Source: Syncephalis plumigaleata (Eukaryota; Zoopagomycota; Zoopagomycetes; Zoopagales; Piptocephalidaceae). Taken from it: a stretch of 64,000 bases of DNA. Positions 44,954 through 56,744 of the stretch are shown one piece after another. The DNA is taken from assembly GCA_025201365.1 (NCBI GenBank), contig JAIXMF010000002.1, positions 2,046,001-2,110,000 on the forward strand, written 5' to 3'. The notes beneath the pieces are model-generated. The model made no database searches and was not told the origin of the DNA. It was given only the letters and a program-made list of their open reading frames with translations. A program made the translations under genes and the position numbers. The first letter of the stretch is position 1, and each line of letters begins with the position of its first letter.

Positions 44954-47900
44954 ATGAATAATACAATTATACCCGAAAACCCAAACGAAATTATAGAATG
45001 GCCGTACGTTGGCACGTATTCGAACTTCCACCGAATACGAAGAGACGGGCCGAAGAAGATGCGTATAGTACATTGGAACGTCACAAGTGCGGCGAACGAG
45101 ACTAAGCTGAGCTTAATACTCAACGCACTAGAACCGCTAGATATAGACTGTATAATATTGACTGAGACTCGCTGGTCGAGCGCATTAGAAAGAAGCATAC
45201 CGTACCGACCGGACATCCAGAGGAGATACTCAGTTATCACCGCGGGAGCCGGAGACGACGACACACCAAATTATCATGGAGTGGCGATGCTGCTGAAGAA
45301 GGAATGGACGAAGCACATCCAGGAGATCTATAGAGTAGATAGGAGAATGCTAGGAGTACGTATGGCTTTTCGCGGTAGAGGTCTGTTGATTGTCGGGCTT
45401 CTATATCCCACAGATCAGGGGAGAAGAGATGCCGGGACAGCAAACAACATGTACAATACCTTAAAAGTCTGGTTGAACAAAGCCCGTGAGAAGAGAGCCG
45501 AGACGATAGTCGCAGGCGACTTTAACGCAACACCACAGCCATGGATTGACAGGAGCTCGGTACGTCACCACGCGTTGCCATCTACGCAACATGAAGGAGA
45601 TGAACCGGACTTTACTGCTCCGGCGAGTAGTAGAGCAGAAACGCAACTACTAGAGTACTTACTTGATCAACGACAGCTCATTGACGTATGGCGATATCGA
45701 TTCCCCGATGTACGACAATTCACCAACACGATGATTGGTTCCACATCTACTTCGAAGGCACGGCTCGACCTATTCCTGGTATCAGCAAACCTCTTGGAGC
45801 AGGTAACAGGAGTGGGCATAGAGAACGCGCTAGATACCTCTGACGACGCCAGTTACATAAATGAAGGTATACCTGGATCTCACCAGCCTATCCTATTAGA
45901 GCTGTCCACCTCTATGATGTTCCCGCAGGCCGAGGACAGAGTGACCCAACCTAGAAAGATACTGAACAACAAGAGTGTGACTGAAACGCAATGGAGTAAC
46001 TACTCTGAGGCGACAGACAAGGACTGGTGCAGCATGATGGAAGAAGCAGAGAGATTTACGCGTACTCAACCGAACCTACCACACTCGAATATGCCTTACA
46101 TCAGCGAGCTATGGAACAAGCTCTCCACTCACCTGATGAAATGTGCCGAGGACACCTTACCGTTCACGACCGTCCGCAAAAGGAAGCCCAACAAACCTAT
46201 GATGTTAAATCCCACGCTACAAGTAACCAGGAAGCTAGCAAGGATCCTGCGCAAAGGTGGATCAGATAGAAGGATAGGAGGCGAGATCAGAAGAATAGCC
46301 GCGCAACATCCTAGCGTGGAGCTATTGGCCGAATCGGCGAACAGTCATGGTGGGATCATCCTAGGAGAGATTAGAAGGCTGAGGACGAGATTGCACAACC
46401 AATATAGTCGTGCAAGGAAAAGAGAGGTAGCTGACAAGATTCAAAAGGCAGTTACAGCAAGAAACTTCAACTTCCATACGGACATGAAGAGAACCTTGAC
46501 GAACATATTGGAAAGAGGGAAACCTCTGCAAACCATCACGGTCGTGCAAACGAGCAGTCATGAGATCGAGGATAGACCGGAGGAAGTACGTCAGCGGGTT
46601 CGAGATTACTTTATACAGTGGATGTCGATTAGAAACGGTACGGACCCAATGACACACCCTAGGTGGAGAGACGCCTACGCGCCAATGCCGCACGTTCACG
46701 AAAGTATATACGATAATCTCATGGACCACGTGTCGGTGGAGGAGCTGGAGGCCACGCTTCGTCAACTTCCCTCCGCTAAAGCGCCAGGAGAGTCGGGAGT
46801 CACAAACGAGATGTTGAAACAAGCCAGCAAGCGAATCCATAGAATCATGGCAGCTATGATAACGACGTGTTTACAACGCAGCGACATACCGCAAACTTGG
46901 AAACACGGAAAAATCATACCCATCCCGAAAGTGACAGACTGGTGTGGAGATATGGCGCAGCTGCGGCCAATCACCCTGCTAGAGACGATGCGCAAACTAT
47001 TCTCGATATCCATGACGAAGCGCTTACAAAACATACTGGAGAAGAATCATGTACTGCGAGGAGGGAACTTCGGCTTCACTAGGGGGAACCAAGCTACCGA
47101 CTTTGTACAAATTCTGAGATCAGTGATGGATGATTCGATCTGCTACAAGAAAGGACTAGAGGTGCTCATGCTGGATGTGAAACGAGCATACGACTCGGTC
47201 TCATGGCAAAGCCTAGCCTGCTCGCTACGAAGAATAAAAGTGCCGGAAGAGTTCATAACTCTGCTAGAGAACATATTTAACAGCAGAACAGCTTCGGTTA
47301 TTACAGCGCACGGTCAAACAGAAGCCCACCACCCTGAGTGCGGCTTGGACCAGGGAGAAGTGAACTCACCCACGTTATGGCTGATATTCTACGACACGCT
47401 ACTCAGCAAACTCGATGAATCCAAAATAGGATACGCGATGAGAGAACGACAACCGGGCACTACACAGAAGATAGTAGCATATGGAGCCTTCGCAGATGAC
47501 CTAACTCTAGTAGCAGAAGATCGTGACACCTTGCAAAGGCTGGCAGATATCTGTAGATCCTTCTTCGAACTACACGATATCGAGGTGAATTGCAACAAAA
47601 CGATTCATACGGCGAAAGATCCTCTAGGCAACTCAGTAGCGGAATCACTACCGAAAATTCGATTGGCGGAAGGAGAAGCGGGTCTGGTACAGACGGTGGC
47701 ACCACCGACAATACCTTTCCGACTACTCGGCTGCTGGCTGTCCTTGGACGGCAAGAGCAAAGAGCCACTCAGAATCATCCATCAATCAGTTAAAGGGCTT
47801 TGCAGCATTATAAGGCGGAAGGAGATCAGTCACGAGATTGCGATATATATCATAAACTCAGTGATAATACCGGCGATTACTCACAAAGCAGCTACTCTAC

Positions 47901-50047
47901 CGCTGTCGGACTCACAGTGCGACGAGCTGGATAGAAGCTGGCTCACGCTAATCAAACGCAAAGCACACATGGCTAGGTCTATGCCAAACGTATTGCTATG
48001 GGCGCCGCAAGGATTCAATCTGACCAACGTGAGAGACGCTATGGACACTTCCCAAATAGCGGACTTAATGAGGAGGTTGGATAGCCCAGGTATGCTAGGT
48101 GAATCAGCAAGAGCACAAGAAGAAGCAGCATGCAGTCTTGTCAACAGTATCAGATCGATATACAACAGTTACACGGAAACACGCGATAGAAATAGAGTGT
48201 ACGCTATTCACCTGGCATACCGACTGCATACGAGGGAGCTGAAGGTGGTACTAGGGGACGAACTCGAACAATCCAAGAGGATAGATGATATTTTGTTAGA
48301 AGACGCAGCGACTCCAACGACTCGAAGAGACGTTAGAGAAGCAGCGGAGAGGTTCGACCTAGTGGAGATGAAAGACATAGCACTGACTGACGGACTCGAT
48401 ACACCCAGGCTAGCGAGCTACAATGCCATCACAAATCGAAATGAAAGGCAGGGAGGCGCACCGAAATGGTACAAGAAACTGGAAGAAAGGTGGCCCAAAC
48501 TTGCATCTAAAGCCAAGAGTATGGCCATAGCAGCTAGACTGGCAGATCGAGAGGAGTACAGTACGCTGCTACCATTCACCGAGGAAAACCTAGCGGCGTG
48601 GTCCACAGACGCGCAAGGCAGACAGTACAACTGGTCGGAGATCCAAGACAGCGAGACGGTGCTTATATGGACAGATGGATCAGTCACAAATCCAACTGGC
48701 CCAGACAAAGAAGGAGGCTACGCAGCGATAGTTATGAGAGGAAACGCGAAGGTGGCAGTAGCAACGGGAAGGTACGCAGGTCCACACTGCCACTCAGATA
48801 TGCTCGAAGCTATGGCGATAGCCCACGCGATAGCATGCGCGCCAAACAGCATAGCAATCAAGATCATGACGGACTCCATGACCTCGGTGGCCTGGTGGAA
48901 GCAGTATGTCACGGAAGCGGTGCCCTGGTCCAGAGCGAAAAGAAGAGCAACGCCCACATACAAAATATGGGAGTTGATAGCAGATAGAGTCGCGAGACGA
49001 GAAGCAAGCACAGAAATAGAATGGACTAGGGCGCATATAGGCACAGTGGGAAACGAGATGGCAGACATGGAGGCGAAAGCGGCAGCCGTCACCACAAATC
49101 AGGTGCCTAGATGGACACTGAATACAGTGCCAGGAAAGGTCCACCAGTACGATCTGCTGGCGTCAGGGCTGAACACATTGCTTCCACCACGACAACTGAT
49201 CAAGAAACAAAGCAAGGCGCGACACGCAAGAACACTCAAGCAGCATATACTCAAGCACCACCCGTCGCTGAGGACCAGATTGGAGCAAGAGATGAACGTG
49301 GTAGCGCAAAGGGACAGAAGTGAAGATGAAAGAGCATTGAGAAGAGCGCAGCACAAGAGGGAGTTCGCGATCAAGCTAGCGACGGGTCAGTTACCTACCT
49401 TAGCTAGACAGCACCTATGGAGCAAGGAAAAATACACTACGGACGTATGCTGTAGGTGTACCAAAGGGGAAAGTGAAAATTGGAGGCATATAGTCAACTG
49501 TGACGTCAACGAGGGGGAAGTGGAAAGAAATGCGAAATTCGAAATATTCCAGGAAGGAATGAGGATTATAAGCAGAATCAACAGGGAAAGGGCGGAAAGG
49601 TCAATCCACCCTCGACTGGTGAAAGTGGCAGAAACAGCGCACAGAGCCACCCCACTACATCCCCTCCACGATGTAGGCTACCTGCTGGGCTGGCCGAGTG
49701 AGGAGCTTCAACTAGACATGACGCAAAAAGGTTTAACAAAAGAAGAAAGAACAAGCGTCATACATCATATGTCAACAAAAGCACTAGACATCGTATGGAG
49801 AAGAATATGGATCCCAAGATGCAAGCAGGTAAAGCGCATCATAGGCACCTGGAAATCCATCAACCAGACCCCAGCGAACCCCCCAGGCCAACTGACTGGC
49901 CCCAGACCCAGCCAGAATGCGGATCGGCCGCATACTGGCTCCTCTCACTCCTCGCCGAGTGAACCTACTTCCTGGGACTCCATCAACAAGGCAGTATTCC
50001 GAACGGAGTATTACCTCAAGATGGTAGCCCCCTCGTGGAGCCTTTAG
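44954..50047 (+). CDS. LINE ORF2 polyprotein: endonuclease, reverse transcriptase, RNase H
   Basis: 1,697 residues in one open frame. The apurinic-type endonuclease starts near residue 36 (MRIVHWNVTSAANETKL), with CIILTETRW, AGDFNATPQPW near residue 188 and GSHQPILLEL near residue 305. The reverse transcriptase covers roughly residues 590-880: KIIPIPKV, LRPITLLETMRKLFS, the catalytic LMLDVKRAYDSV near 737 and YGAFADDLTLV near 841, with GLDQGEVNSPTLW between. RNase H begins near 1236 (LIWTDGS), with LEAMAIAHA, MTDSMTSV and THE distal RAHIGTVGNEMAD near 1358. A C-terminal finger CCRCTKGESENWRHIVNC lies near 1497. All catalytic residues I can check are present, so the protein looks competent for target-primed reverse transcription. 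Confidence 0.94.
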   Translation: MNNTIIPENPNEIIEWPYVGTYSNFHRIRRDGPKKMRIVHWNVTSAANETKLSLILNALEPLDIDCIILTETRWSSALERSIPYRPDIQRRYSVITAGAGDDDTPNYHGVAMLLKKEWTKHIQEIYRVDRRMLGVRMAFRGRGLLIVGLLYPTDQGRRDAGTANNMYNTLKVWLNKAREKRAETIVAGDFNATPQPWIDRSSVRHHALPSTQHEGDEPDFTAPASSRAETQLLEYLLDQRQLIDVWRYRFPDVRQFTNTMIGSTSTSKARLDLFLVSANLLEQVTGVGIENALDTSDDASYINEGIPGSHQPILLELSTSMMFPQAEDRVTQPRKILNNKSVTETQWSNYSEATDKDWCSMMEEAERFTRTQPNLPHSNMPYISELWNKLSTHLMKCAEDTLPFTTVRKRKPNKPMMLNPTLQVTRKLARILRKGGSDRRIGGEIRRIAAQHPSVELLAESANSHGGIILGEIRRLRTRLHNQYSRARKREVADKIQKAVTARNFNFHTDMKRTLTNILERGKPLQTITVVQTSSHEIEDRPEEVRQRVRDYFIQWMSIRNGTDPMTHPRWRDAYAPMPHVHESIYDNLMDHVSVEELEATLRQLPSAKAPGESGVTNEMLKQASKRIHRIMAAMITTCLQRSDIPQTWKHGKIIPIPKVTDWCGDMAQLRPITLLETMRKLFSISMTKRLQNILEKNHVLRGGNFGFTRGNQATDFVQILRSVMDDSICYKKGLEVLMLDVKRAYDSVSWQSLACSLRRIKVPEEFITLLENIFNSRTASVITAHGQTEAHHPECGLDQGEVNSPTLWLIFYDTLLSKLDESKIGYAMRERQPGTTQKIVAYGAFADDLTLVAEDRDTLQRLADICRSFFELHDIEVNCNKTIHTAKDPLGNSVAESLPKIRLAEGEAGLVQTVAPPTIPFRLLGCWLSLDGKSKEPLRIIHQSVKGLCSIIRRKEISHEIAIYIINSVIIPAITHKAATLPLSDSQCDELDRSWLTLIKRKAHMARSMPNVLLWAPQGFNLTNVRDAMDTSQIADLMRRLDSPGMLGESARAQEEAACSLVNSIRSIYNSYTETRDRNRVYAIHLAYRLHTRELKVVLGDELEQSKRIDDILLEDAATPTTRRDVREAAERFDLVEMKDIALTDGLDTPRLASYNAITNRNERQGGAPKWYKKLEERWPKLASKAKSMAIAARLADREEYSTLLPFTEENLAAWSTDAQGRQYNWSEIQDSETVLIWTDGSVTNPTGPDKEGGYAAIVMRGNAKVAVATGRYAGPHCHSDMLEAMAIAHAIACAPNSIAIKIMTDSMTSVAWWKQYVTEAVPWSRAKRRATPTYKIWELIADRVARREASTEIEWTRAHIGTVGNEMADMEAKAAAVTTNQVPRWTLNTVPGKVHQYDLLASGLNTLLPPRQLIKKQSKARHARTLKQHILKHHPSLRTRLEQEMNVVAQRDRSEDERALRRAQHKREFAIKLATGQLPTLARQHLWSKEKYTTDVCCRCTKGESENWRHIVNCDVNEGEVERNAKFEIFQEGMRIISRINRERAERSIHPRLVKVAETAHRATPLHPLHDVGYLLGWPSEELQLDMTQKGLTKEERTSVIHHMSTKALDIVWRRIWIPRCKQVKRIIGTWKSINQTPANPPGQLTGPRPSQNADRPHTGSSHSSPSEPTSWDSINKAVFRTEYYLKMVAPSWSL

Positions 50048-50178
50048 GGCCGGCCCACGTAAAGACGTGGCGGCCTAACTCGAATCATTTTTACACAATA
50101 ATTTGAGAATGCAGTTAACTTTATTCATTTAATTATTAACAGCAGCGGCCCACTTGCTCTTAAAAATAAAAAATAAAA

Positions 50179-50198
50179 ATGATGAACGGAAAGAGCTA
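50179..50198. repeat. Target-site duplication of the LINE, right copy
   Basis: Perfect 20-bp copy of 43648-43667, directly after the A-rich 3' tail. Confidence 0.95.
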
Positions 50199-52565
50199 TT
50201 GCATTATCGCGTGTTGACTAGCATGCGGTTGTCCTTGTGCATTATTATAGTTTCTAGTCGCACAGACAATCGTCATTAGCACACGTGCCAAATGTGGAAT
50301 GGAAAGACACGCGTATGTGGTGAACCCGCCAAGTCTTTTTCGTTTCATACGAAAGATATCATCTGAACAGGTTGTATTAGCTTGTCGCATGATCCCTAGT
50401 CTATTCCATGAAAGGATAACGGTATGTTGTTCTTCAAATCACTATCTAACAAGTAGTGTGTATAGGTGGCTCATGGACTCCGCTTGGTTAGACTGGGGAA
50501 GAGAGAGAGGATAGTGGACCGTCCAATCGTTTCTATGGCATGCTTATGATACGCCAATAAGTGATCGAGTTATTGACACGCATTAGGTGTGCAATGATGT
50601 CGGGAACTGAAAGCACACACTTTCTTGAGACTAATTATTATAGCTGCGATTAAAAGGCCCACTAATCCCTGCTTATCAGTGTTAATAGCTATAGATGGCA
50701 CACTAATGTTTGGTGGTCATTTCCAAAGAACGAGTCAGGGCTAAGAGATACATTGTCGTATACCAGCCATGAATAAACATATCCTACTAGTACAGTAATA
50801 AATGTCTATTGATCTACATAGAGAAGATGCGAATGCAGTCGGATCCATCTATCGTAGTATTGATGATCGCTACTGATGATGATGGTGATGATGATAATCT
50901 ATAGCACAACTAAACTAGCATTAACACTTTTACTCGCCCGTACACAGGTTTTTCCTTCTTCCTTCTCTTCCCTTTCTACTACTACTACTACTACCACTCC
51001 TTCGTCTTCGTCTTCTACTTATACGGACAGACACGCGGTGTATGCTATACAGCTGTGGTGTTGTCATCTGCTGCTGTGCTGCGACTCATTACTCCTATCG
51101 TTGTTTATCGTTTGCGTTCTAAATAGCCAACACGCTACTACTACTCCTACTATTCGCGGCAATTACTGCGGCTGTTCCTCTATCGTCTTTTATTACATTG
51201 ACACTGCTACTTCTACTCCTATTCCTACTGTTGCCGTTATTACTATTGCTATTTGTGCTGCTATTTATTAGACACGGTGAATAGACATATAGCGTGGTTA
51301 CAAACACACTACTTGTGATAGGCAGCTTCCTACTCTTTTCTAAAGGCGTAGTTTTTCTAGTCATCGCTTGTCGTTGTTTTTTGACCTGTTTCGTCATCTC
51401 TTTTTATTCGACTTTTTATATCGTATACCTAGTATTGGTGTCATAGCCACTGCTACGAATCTCCTTTCTATTTATTATTATATAACGTGCAGCATCGATT
51501 CTCTGCATAGCAAATACAAGTGCCAAAGCTTATTTCGGTAGGTGGCAAGTTTACCGGATTAGATATTAGTAGCAACAGCAGTATTGCTACTACTGTCATA
51601 ACAAACTAGATGGCGACCAATAACTTAGCATATGTTGTATCCGTTGACGCTATGTGCTTTATTAGCATACTAGTATGTATATATATATGCGCGTGCATAC
51701 ATACATCAAGCACATACTTTATACACGATTAGATGACCTATGATAGATAGAGAAAATAGGGATTACAGCGTGTATGTGAGCTATATGCTATGAGATTATG
51801 CGTTTTTTGAGTTTGTACCTGCCTAGTATTAGCCAAAAAGCAGGCATATAACCTCTCTCGTACTATGCGTGTATGTATATATCGTTTGTGTGCGTGCGTA
51901 CGTGCGTACGATATGCTGTATGTGTGTGTGTGTATGAACACATGCATGTGTGTGCGATATGGTGGTGATTGTGTGGTGTCTAACGATATACAATTAGTGC
52001 TTGTTAGCTTGCTAGCTAGCTAGCTAGCTGGTTAACTAGATTGAATCACAACATCATGAGATACGCCCATGCTTTCATGCACCACACATTCATTCATTCA
52101 TTCATTCATTCATAGCTATCCCTCCACTTACACACACACGCACACGCACGCGCTTGTTCACTTCACTTCTTCCCTTTTCTCTCTCTCTCCTTCTTAATGG
52201 GCGACCTTACACTCATCTACTAAATCTATACTGTTTCCCCTGCTAGTATAGCACCATATTATTCACTGCCTCTCGCTTTCATCTCTGTTCTATTTCCTCT
52301 ACTGGTGTTGTCGTCGTTGCCGTCATCGAGTCCTAAATAATTATATTAGTGTCCTTGTTAATTAAGCGGACCAGTTTGTTTCACTCGGTCGGCTTTGCTG
52401 TTTTACACTTTCCTTCTATTATTGTCTGTACGTTCTATCTATCTATCTATCTATCCTGTTGTATACATTAGCCTTCTGCTAGGCGATAAATACAATACTA
52501 CCCTCCTCCTTATAGTGTACTCGTGTGGCTGACCGATTACGTCCTTAGTAGATATATAACCGGAT
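50199..52565. other. Long intergenic region upstream of the PAK gene, microsatellite-rich
   Basis: No supported gene. Simple repeats include an ATG/GAT stretch near 50873-50896, a CTA run near 50979-50993, TG/CG-rich DNA near 51890-51950, GCTA repeats near 52010-52030, a CATT run near 52088-52112 and CTAT repeats near 52437-52455. Open frames (for example 50876-51271) are pyrimidine-rich translations. The last kilobase, also pyrimidine-rich, is probably the promoter and leader of the PAK gene. Confidence 0.55.
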
Positions 52566-54979
52566 ATGGCGTCATTTATCGTTAAGAAGGGAAACGTATC
52601 CGTGAAAGAGGACGGTATACGCTCGTGGATGTGGTCCAAGCGATGGCTTGTACTACGCGAGCCAACATTAACTTTCTTCCGAAATGAGGTAAGCGTATTA
52701 GCTCATCACTGACTGCTGGAAACTGTGTGATAGTAAACATGAATGATCAAACGATACGTTCAAATACGATGGCTAACCATTGTGTTTACTTGTTTATTCA
52801 TTAACAAAAATAGTCGACCAATCAAGCAAGCACACTGATCTTCCTACGTGAGGTTAACGCTGTATCGCGTACCGATCTAAGACCGTACTGCTTTGAACTG
52901 GTCACAAAGGATAAAAACTATTATATTGCATGCAAGAACGATGAAGAACTTTACTCGTGGATGGACGAGATCTATCAGGTGAGTATACACAGTGAGCAAT
53001 AATTATGTTGTTGAATAATCGCTAACACTTTAATTGTCATTCGATGATTAATGTAGCGTTCACCACTCATGGGTGTATCTAATCCCACTAATTTCGTACA
53101 CAAAGTTCATGTCGGTTTCGATCCTGACAGCGGTGTATTTACGGTATGTAAACGTCAGCATTGAACAATGATCAATCATGAATTGCAAAGCATATTCAGT
53201 TGCTAACTTGGCCTGCACGGCTATGTAGGGTCTACCGGATCAATGGTCTAAATTGCTATCGGCCTCGGCTATTACGCAAGAAGACTACACAAAGAATCCG
53301 CAAGCAGTTATCGATGTTCTAGAGTTTTACACCGAACAAGCACAGCGCAAGGATGATTACGACGACATGATGCTGGAGCAACATGGTCAATGGACCGCTC
53401 CATCTGCTCAACGACCACCTGTCTCGAACAATAGTGCACATAGCTCTGGAAGTAGCACGGCATACTCGGGTAAATCACAGGCATTACCCGAGGTGCCACC
53501 ACGTACATCTAGCTACAATGTAAGTGTACCATCAATATCATTCATTCATACATGTGTTGACATTGTTACTAATCGATCATTATTACAGGCGACTAAATTG
53601 CAACAACCACCACCGGCTAATTTGTCACCACCCCCCAGTCAGGTAACTATTTGCTAATAGTAGTAGATCCCAGTGTAAGATAGTCATTGATTCTCCCATG
53701 TGTAATTAGAGTAAATCATCACAACAAAGTACATTAGACAAATTGATGGCCAATCAAACAAGTCCCTCCTCGTCATCCAACAATGTTACCGTCAAGCCAA
53801 AGCAAAAACGGGAAGAGAAACGTATCTCTACCATGACAGAGGCAGAGATCATGCAGAAACTACGTAAGTTGCTTGTTTAGAAACACGACAAATCCATCCT
53901 AATGGTCTCTAATGATTTGTAAACAGGATCTGTGGTGTCTACGGGTGATCCTACCAGATTTTACAGTAAGATTAAGAAGATCGGTCAAGGGTAAGTGTAA
54001 AAAGGATTGCTACAGCAGTTATATTAATCGTCATTGATTACCTCTTACTCCTTTTCTGATCAATAGTGCATCCGGTTCCGTTTACGTGGCACGTTCATTC
54101 ACCACCAACATGAAGGTCGCCATTAAACAAATGGATCTCAGTAATCAACCGCGCAAGGAACTTATTGTCAATGAAATCCTGGTCATGAAAGAGTCGCAAC
54201 ATCCCAACATTGTGAATTATCTAGACAGTTATCTCGTACACAGCAATGAACTCTGGGTAATTATGGACTTTATGGAAGGCGGTCCATTAACAGAAGTTAT
54301 TGAGCAAAACAACATGAATGAATCGCAAATCGCTTGTATCTGCTACGAGGTACGTATGATGACGATGATGATGTATACGATATTCAGTTAATGATATATA
54401 CACGTCATTTAGACCGTCAAAGGTTTGCAGCATCTACACGAGCGTAATATCATTCATCGTGATATCAAGAGTGACAATGTCTTGCTAGATGCATCGGGAC
54501 AAGTTAAGATTAGTAAGTATAGCATCATTATTATTTATTGTTTATTTATTTATTAATTCATTGCTTTTATTATAGCCGATTTCGGTTTCTGTGCCAAATT
54601 GACTGAACGACACAATAAACGCGCTACAATGGTGGGCACACCTTACTGGATGGCTCCGGAAGTCGTCAAACAAAAAGAATATGGTGCCAAGGTCGATATC
54701 TGGTCATTGGGTATCATGGCCATTGAAATGATTGAAAAGGAACCGCCCTACCTGGATGAGGAACCACTCAAGGCACTCTATCTAATCGCCACGAATGGTA
54801 CACCGGCACTGAAGCATCCCGAGAGAATAAGCGCCGAGCTCAAGAACTTCCTTGCCCTATGTCTTTGCGTGGAGGTCAAGAGTCGAGCAACGGCGGCAGA
54901 ACTCATTCGACATGAATTCTTGAAAAAAGCGTGTACACCGGAAGGCATTACACCGCTACTGCAATTCCTTAAAGAGTAG
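52566..54979 (+). CDS. CLA4: p21-activated protein kinase, Cla4 type (PH-CRIB-kinase)
   Basis: Cdc42 effector kinase controlling polarity and septins. The PH domain comes first ([56 protein letters not shown]), then the CRIB motif [20 protein letters not shown] at about 53075-53143. A Pro/Ser-rich linker with PPRTSS and [11 protein letters not shown] follows. The kinase domain starts [19 protein letters not shown] and contains VAIKQMDL (ATP Lys), [10 protein letters not shown] (HRD), TDFGFCAKL (DFG) and [13 protein letters not shown] (activation segment), ending LLQFLKE. About ten exons, all in frame. PH plus CRIB is diagnostic of the fungal Cla4 branch rather than Ste20. Confidence 0.95.
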
Positions 54980-55723
54980 CTGTCTTGTTGATCAGTCAGC
55001 TGATTTATCGCGTGTGCTTGTTTTGTCTGTTTGTTGTCCCGTCCGTTTGTTGTTCGCTGCTTTGTGCATGTGTGCGTGCGTATATATATATATATATGTG
55101 TGTGTGTGCGGTTACGTATATATACATCCCTATTATTGTTAATTCCTTACTGTCATGTTTCTATAACTATTAGTGATAACGCTCATTAATGGTTGAATGT
55201 GGCAGAACATATACATACATACACACTGACTCCACTTGGTAATATAAATAATTGCTTTGTAGAATGCAGTAGTACTATACGCACGCACACATACATACAC
55301 GCATGCACACACACATACACACATATATTCATATATATATATATATACGTACATACAAGAACAATGATTGACTCTGTGGCGAGCCTGCAGACGTAAAAGT
55401 TATGTTTTGAACGTTGCAAGATTCTCTCTCACTCTCACTCTCACTCCCTCTCACTCACAGTTATGTTTTATCGGTGCTCAATTCTCAATAAATTTATATT
55501 AATTATTAATTCCAATTACCTATACATCTCTTTCATTTGACATAAATACGTTTGTTGTCAATCTGATATCAATTATAGTGCTAATTATAGTGATCTTGAT
55601 CTTTTTTGTTGAGACAAGGGTAATAGTTAGCAACACAATTGAATTCCTTCTCTTTCCTATTCACAAAGCTTATATTTTTATCACTCGTTACACTTCAACT
55701 GTCGTTTATAGTGTTGGCTAAAG
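54980..55723. other. Intergenic region with TG/CA microsatellites
   Basis: Alternating TA and TG runs near 55080-55108, CA/TA-rich DNA near 55200-55350 and a CTCTCACTCTCACTCTCACT tract near 55425-55445. AATAAA near 55488 may serve the PAK gene. No gene seen. Confidence 0.55.
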
Positions 55724-56633
55724 ATGCCAAAGAAATTCGGAGAGAATAGCAAAGGTAAACAAGTGGTAATTGAAGAGATAACAACGAGATAAGCTTATCT
55801 TTAGTGTTGATCCATTTCAAATAGCTGCTGCTGGTCGAGAGCGTAAGGCGGCACAAGAAGCAGAGAAAAAGTCAAAGAAGCAGGCGGAACTAGAGCGTAA
55901 AGAAGAGGAGAAATGGAATCAAGGAGCGAAGAAAGGCGGCAAGAAGGAAAGCGAAGCAGAAAAGCGTGTAAGTAAAAACGATACGAGTAAGGATAATCAG
56001 TTGATGTTCATTAATGATAATGACGATGATAATGACAATAAATAGGCGGCTCGTCTAGCAAAGAAGGCCGAATTAGATGCATTGAAGCAGCAAGAGGAAA
56101 AAGAGCTTAGCAAGATTAAGCAAGTATCGGCGGCTAAGAATGCTCGCTTGGAAGAGGCAAGTCATCATCGTGGATGTAGACACGATATGATCCTATCAAT
56201 GTTATCACTAATCTATTCTTGTGTGTAGAAACGAAATGAACGGAATCTACGTAAAGCAGAGGATCTGGGCAAGGATTTGGGCAAGGAAATCCCCGTATTT
56301 AGCGCGAGTAATCTCGACGATGCACTTGAGGCATTAGAGATCGCCGATGAAAAAACAGCTCGTCCTGGAGGTAGTGGAGCGCCCGATCGTCATGTGGAGC
56401 GACGCTTAAAGGCAGCTTATGCCGCCTACGAAGAGCGCGAGTTACCGATTCTTAAGCGGGAGAATCCTAGTTTACGATTGACGCAGCTTAAGCAAATGCT
56501 ATGGAAGCAATGGCAGAAATCACCAGAGAATCCGCTTAATCAGCAATCGCTCGCTTATAATGCTACACGCGAACAGGAGACGGAACTCATTAAGCAGCGA
56601 CGTGAGAATATCGAGGCACGTTTAAAAGAGTAA
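55724..56633 (+). CDS. LSO2: CCDC124 / Lso2-like ribosome-associated protein
   Basis: Lso2 and CCDC124 bind translationally silent 80S ribosomes and help them restart. The start MPKKFGENSK and the following AAAAGRERKAAQEAEKKSKK form the basic helical N-terminus that inserts into the ribosome. A long charged coiled-coil part (KKAELDALKQQEEKELSKIK) leads to the conserved C-terminal domain (ALEALEIADEKTARPGGSGA, RHVERRLKAAYAAYEERELP, QLKQMLWKQWQKSPENPLNQ). Four exons with short introns, junctions in frame. Length (about 210 residues) fits CCDC124 better than the much shorter yeast Lso2. Confidence 0.93.
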
Positions 56634-56744
56634 ACGATGAACAGGAGCATGATATGATATGATATGATACTATTACTAGAAAATAAAACGATGCCTTTTA
56701 GTCATGAATACCATTTGATGTAAATTACGTGGTTCATAATTATA

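Larger units (their letters stand above)
43668..50178 (+). mobile_element. Full-length non-LTR retrotransposon (LINE, APE-RT-RNase H type)
   Basis: A 6.5-kb element with a 73-nt 5' leader, two open frames and a 3' end in an A-rich TAAAAATAAAAAATAAAA tail, bounded by a perfect 20-bp target-site duplication. The domain order (CCHC ORF1; ORF2 with endonuclease, RT, RNase H and a C-terminal CCHC-type finger) fits the R1/I/Tad1 group; the exact clade cannot be set by eye. The perfect duplication, the complete 5' end and two long undamaged frames point to a recent and possibly still mobile copy. Its codon use, with many GAA, AGA and ACA codons, is unlike the host genes nearby. It lies between PP6 and the PAK gene without breaking either. 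Confidence 0.95.

Noticed and set aside
48418-49374. Minus-strand open frames inside the LINE
   Set aside because: They are antisense shadows of ORF2 with no recognisable content.
43668-50178. LTR retrotransposon
   Set aside because: No terminal repeats, protease or integrase; an APE-type endonuclease and an A-rich tail with target-site duplication define a LINE.
50876-51271. 131-codon plus-strand open frame upstream of the PAK gene
   Set aside because: Thr/Ser/Tyr/Cys low-complexity translation of pyrimidine and trinucleotide repeats; more likely promoter or leader DNA.
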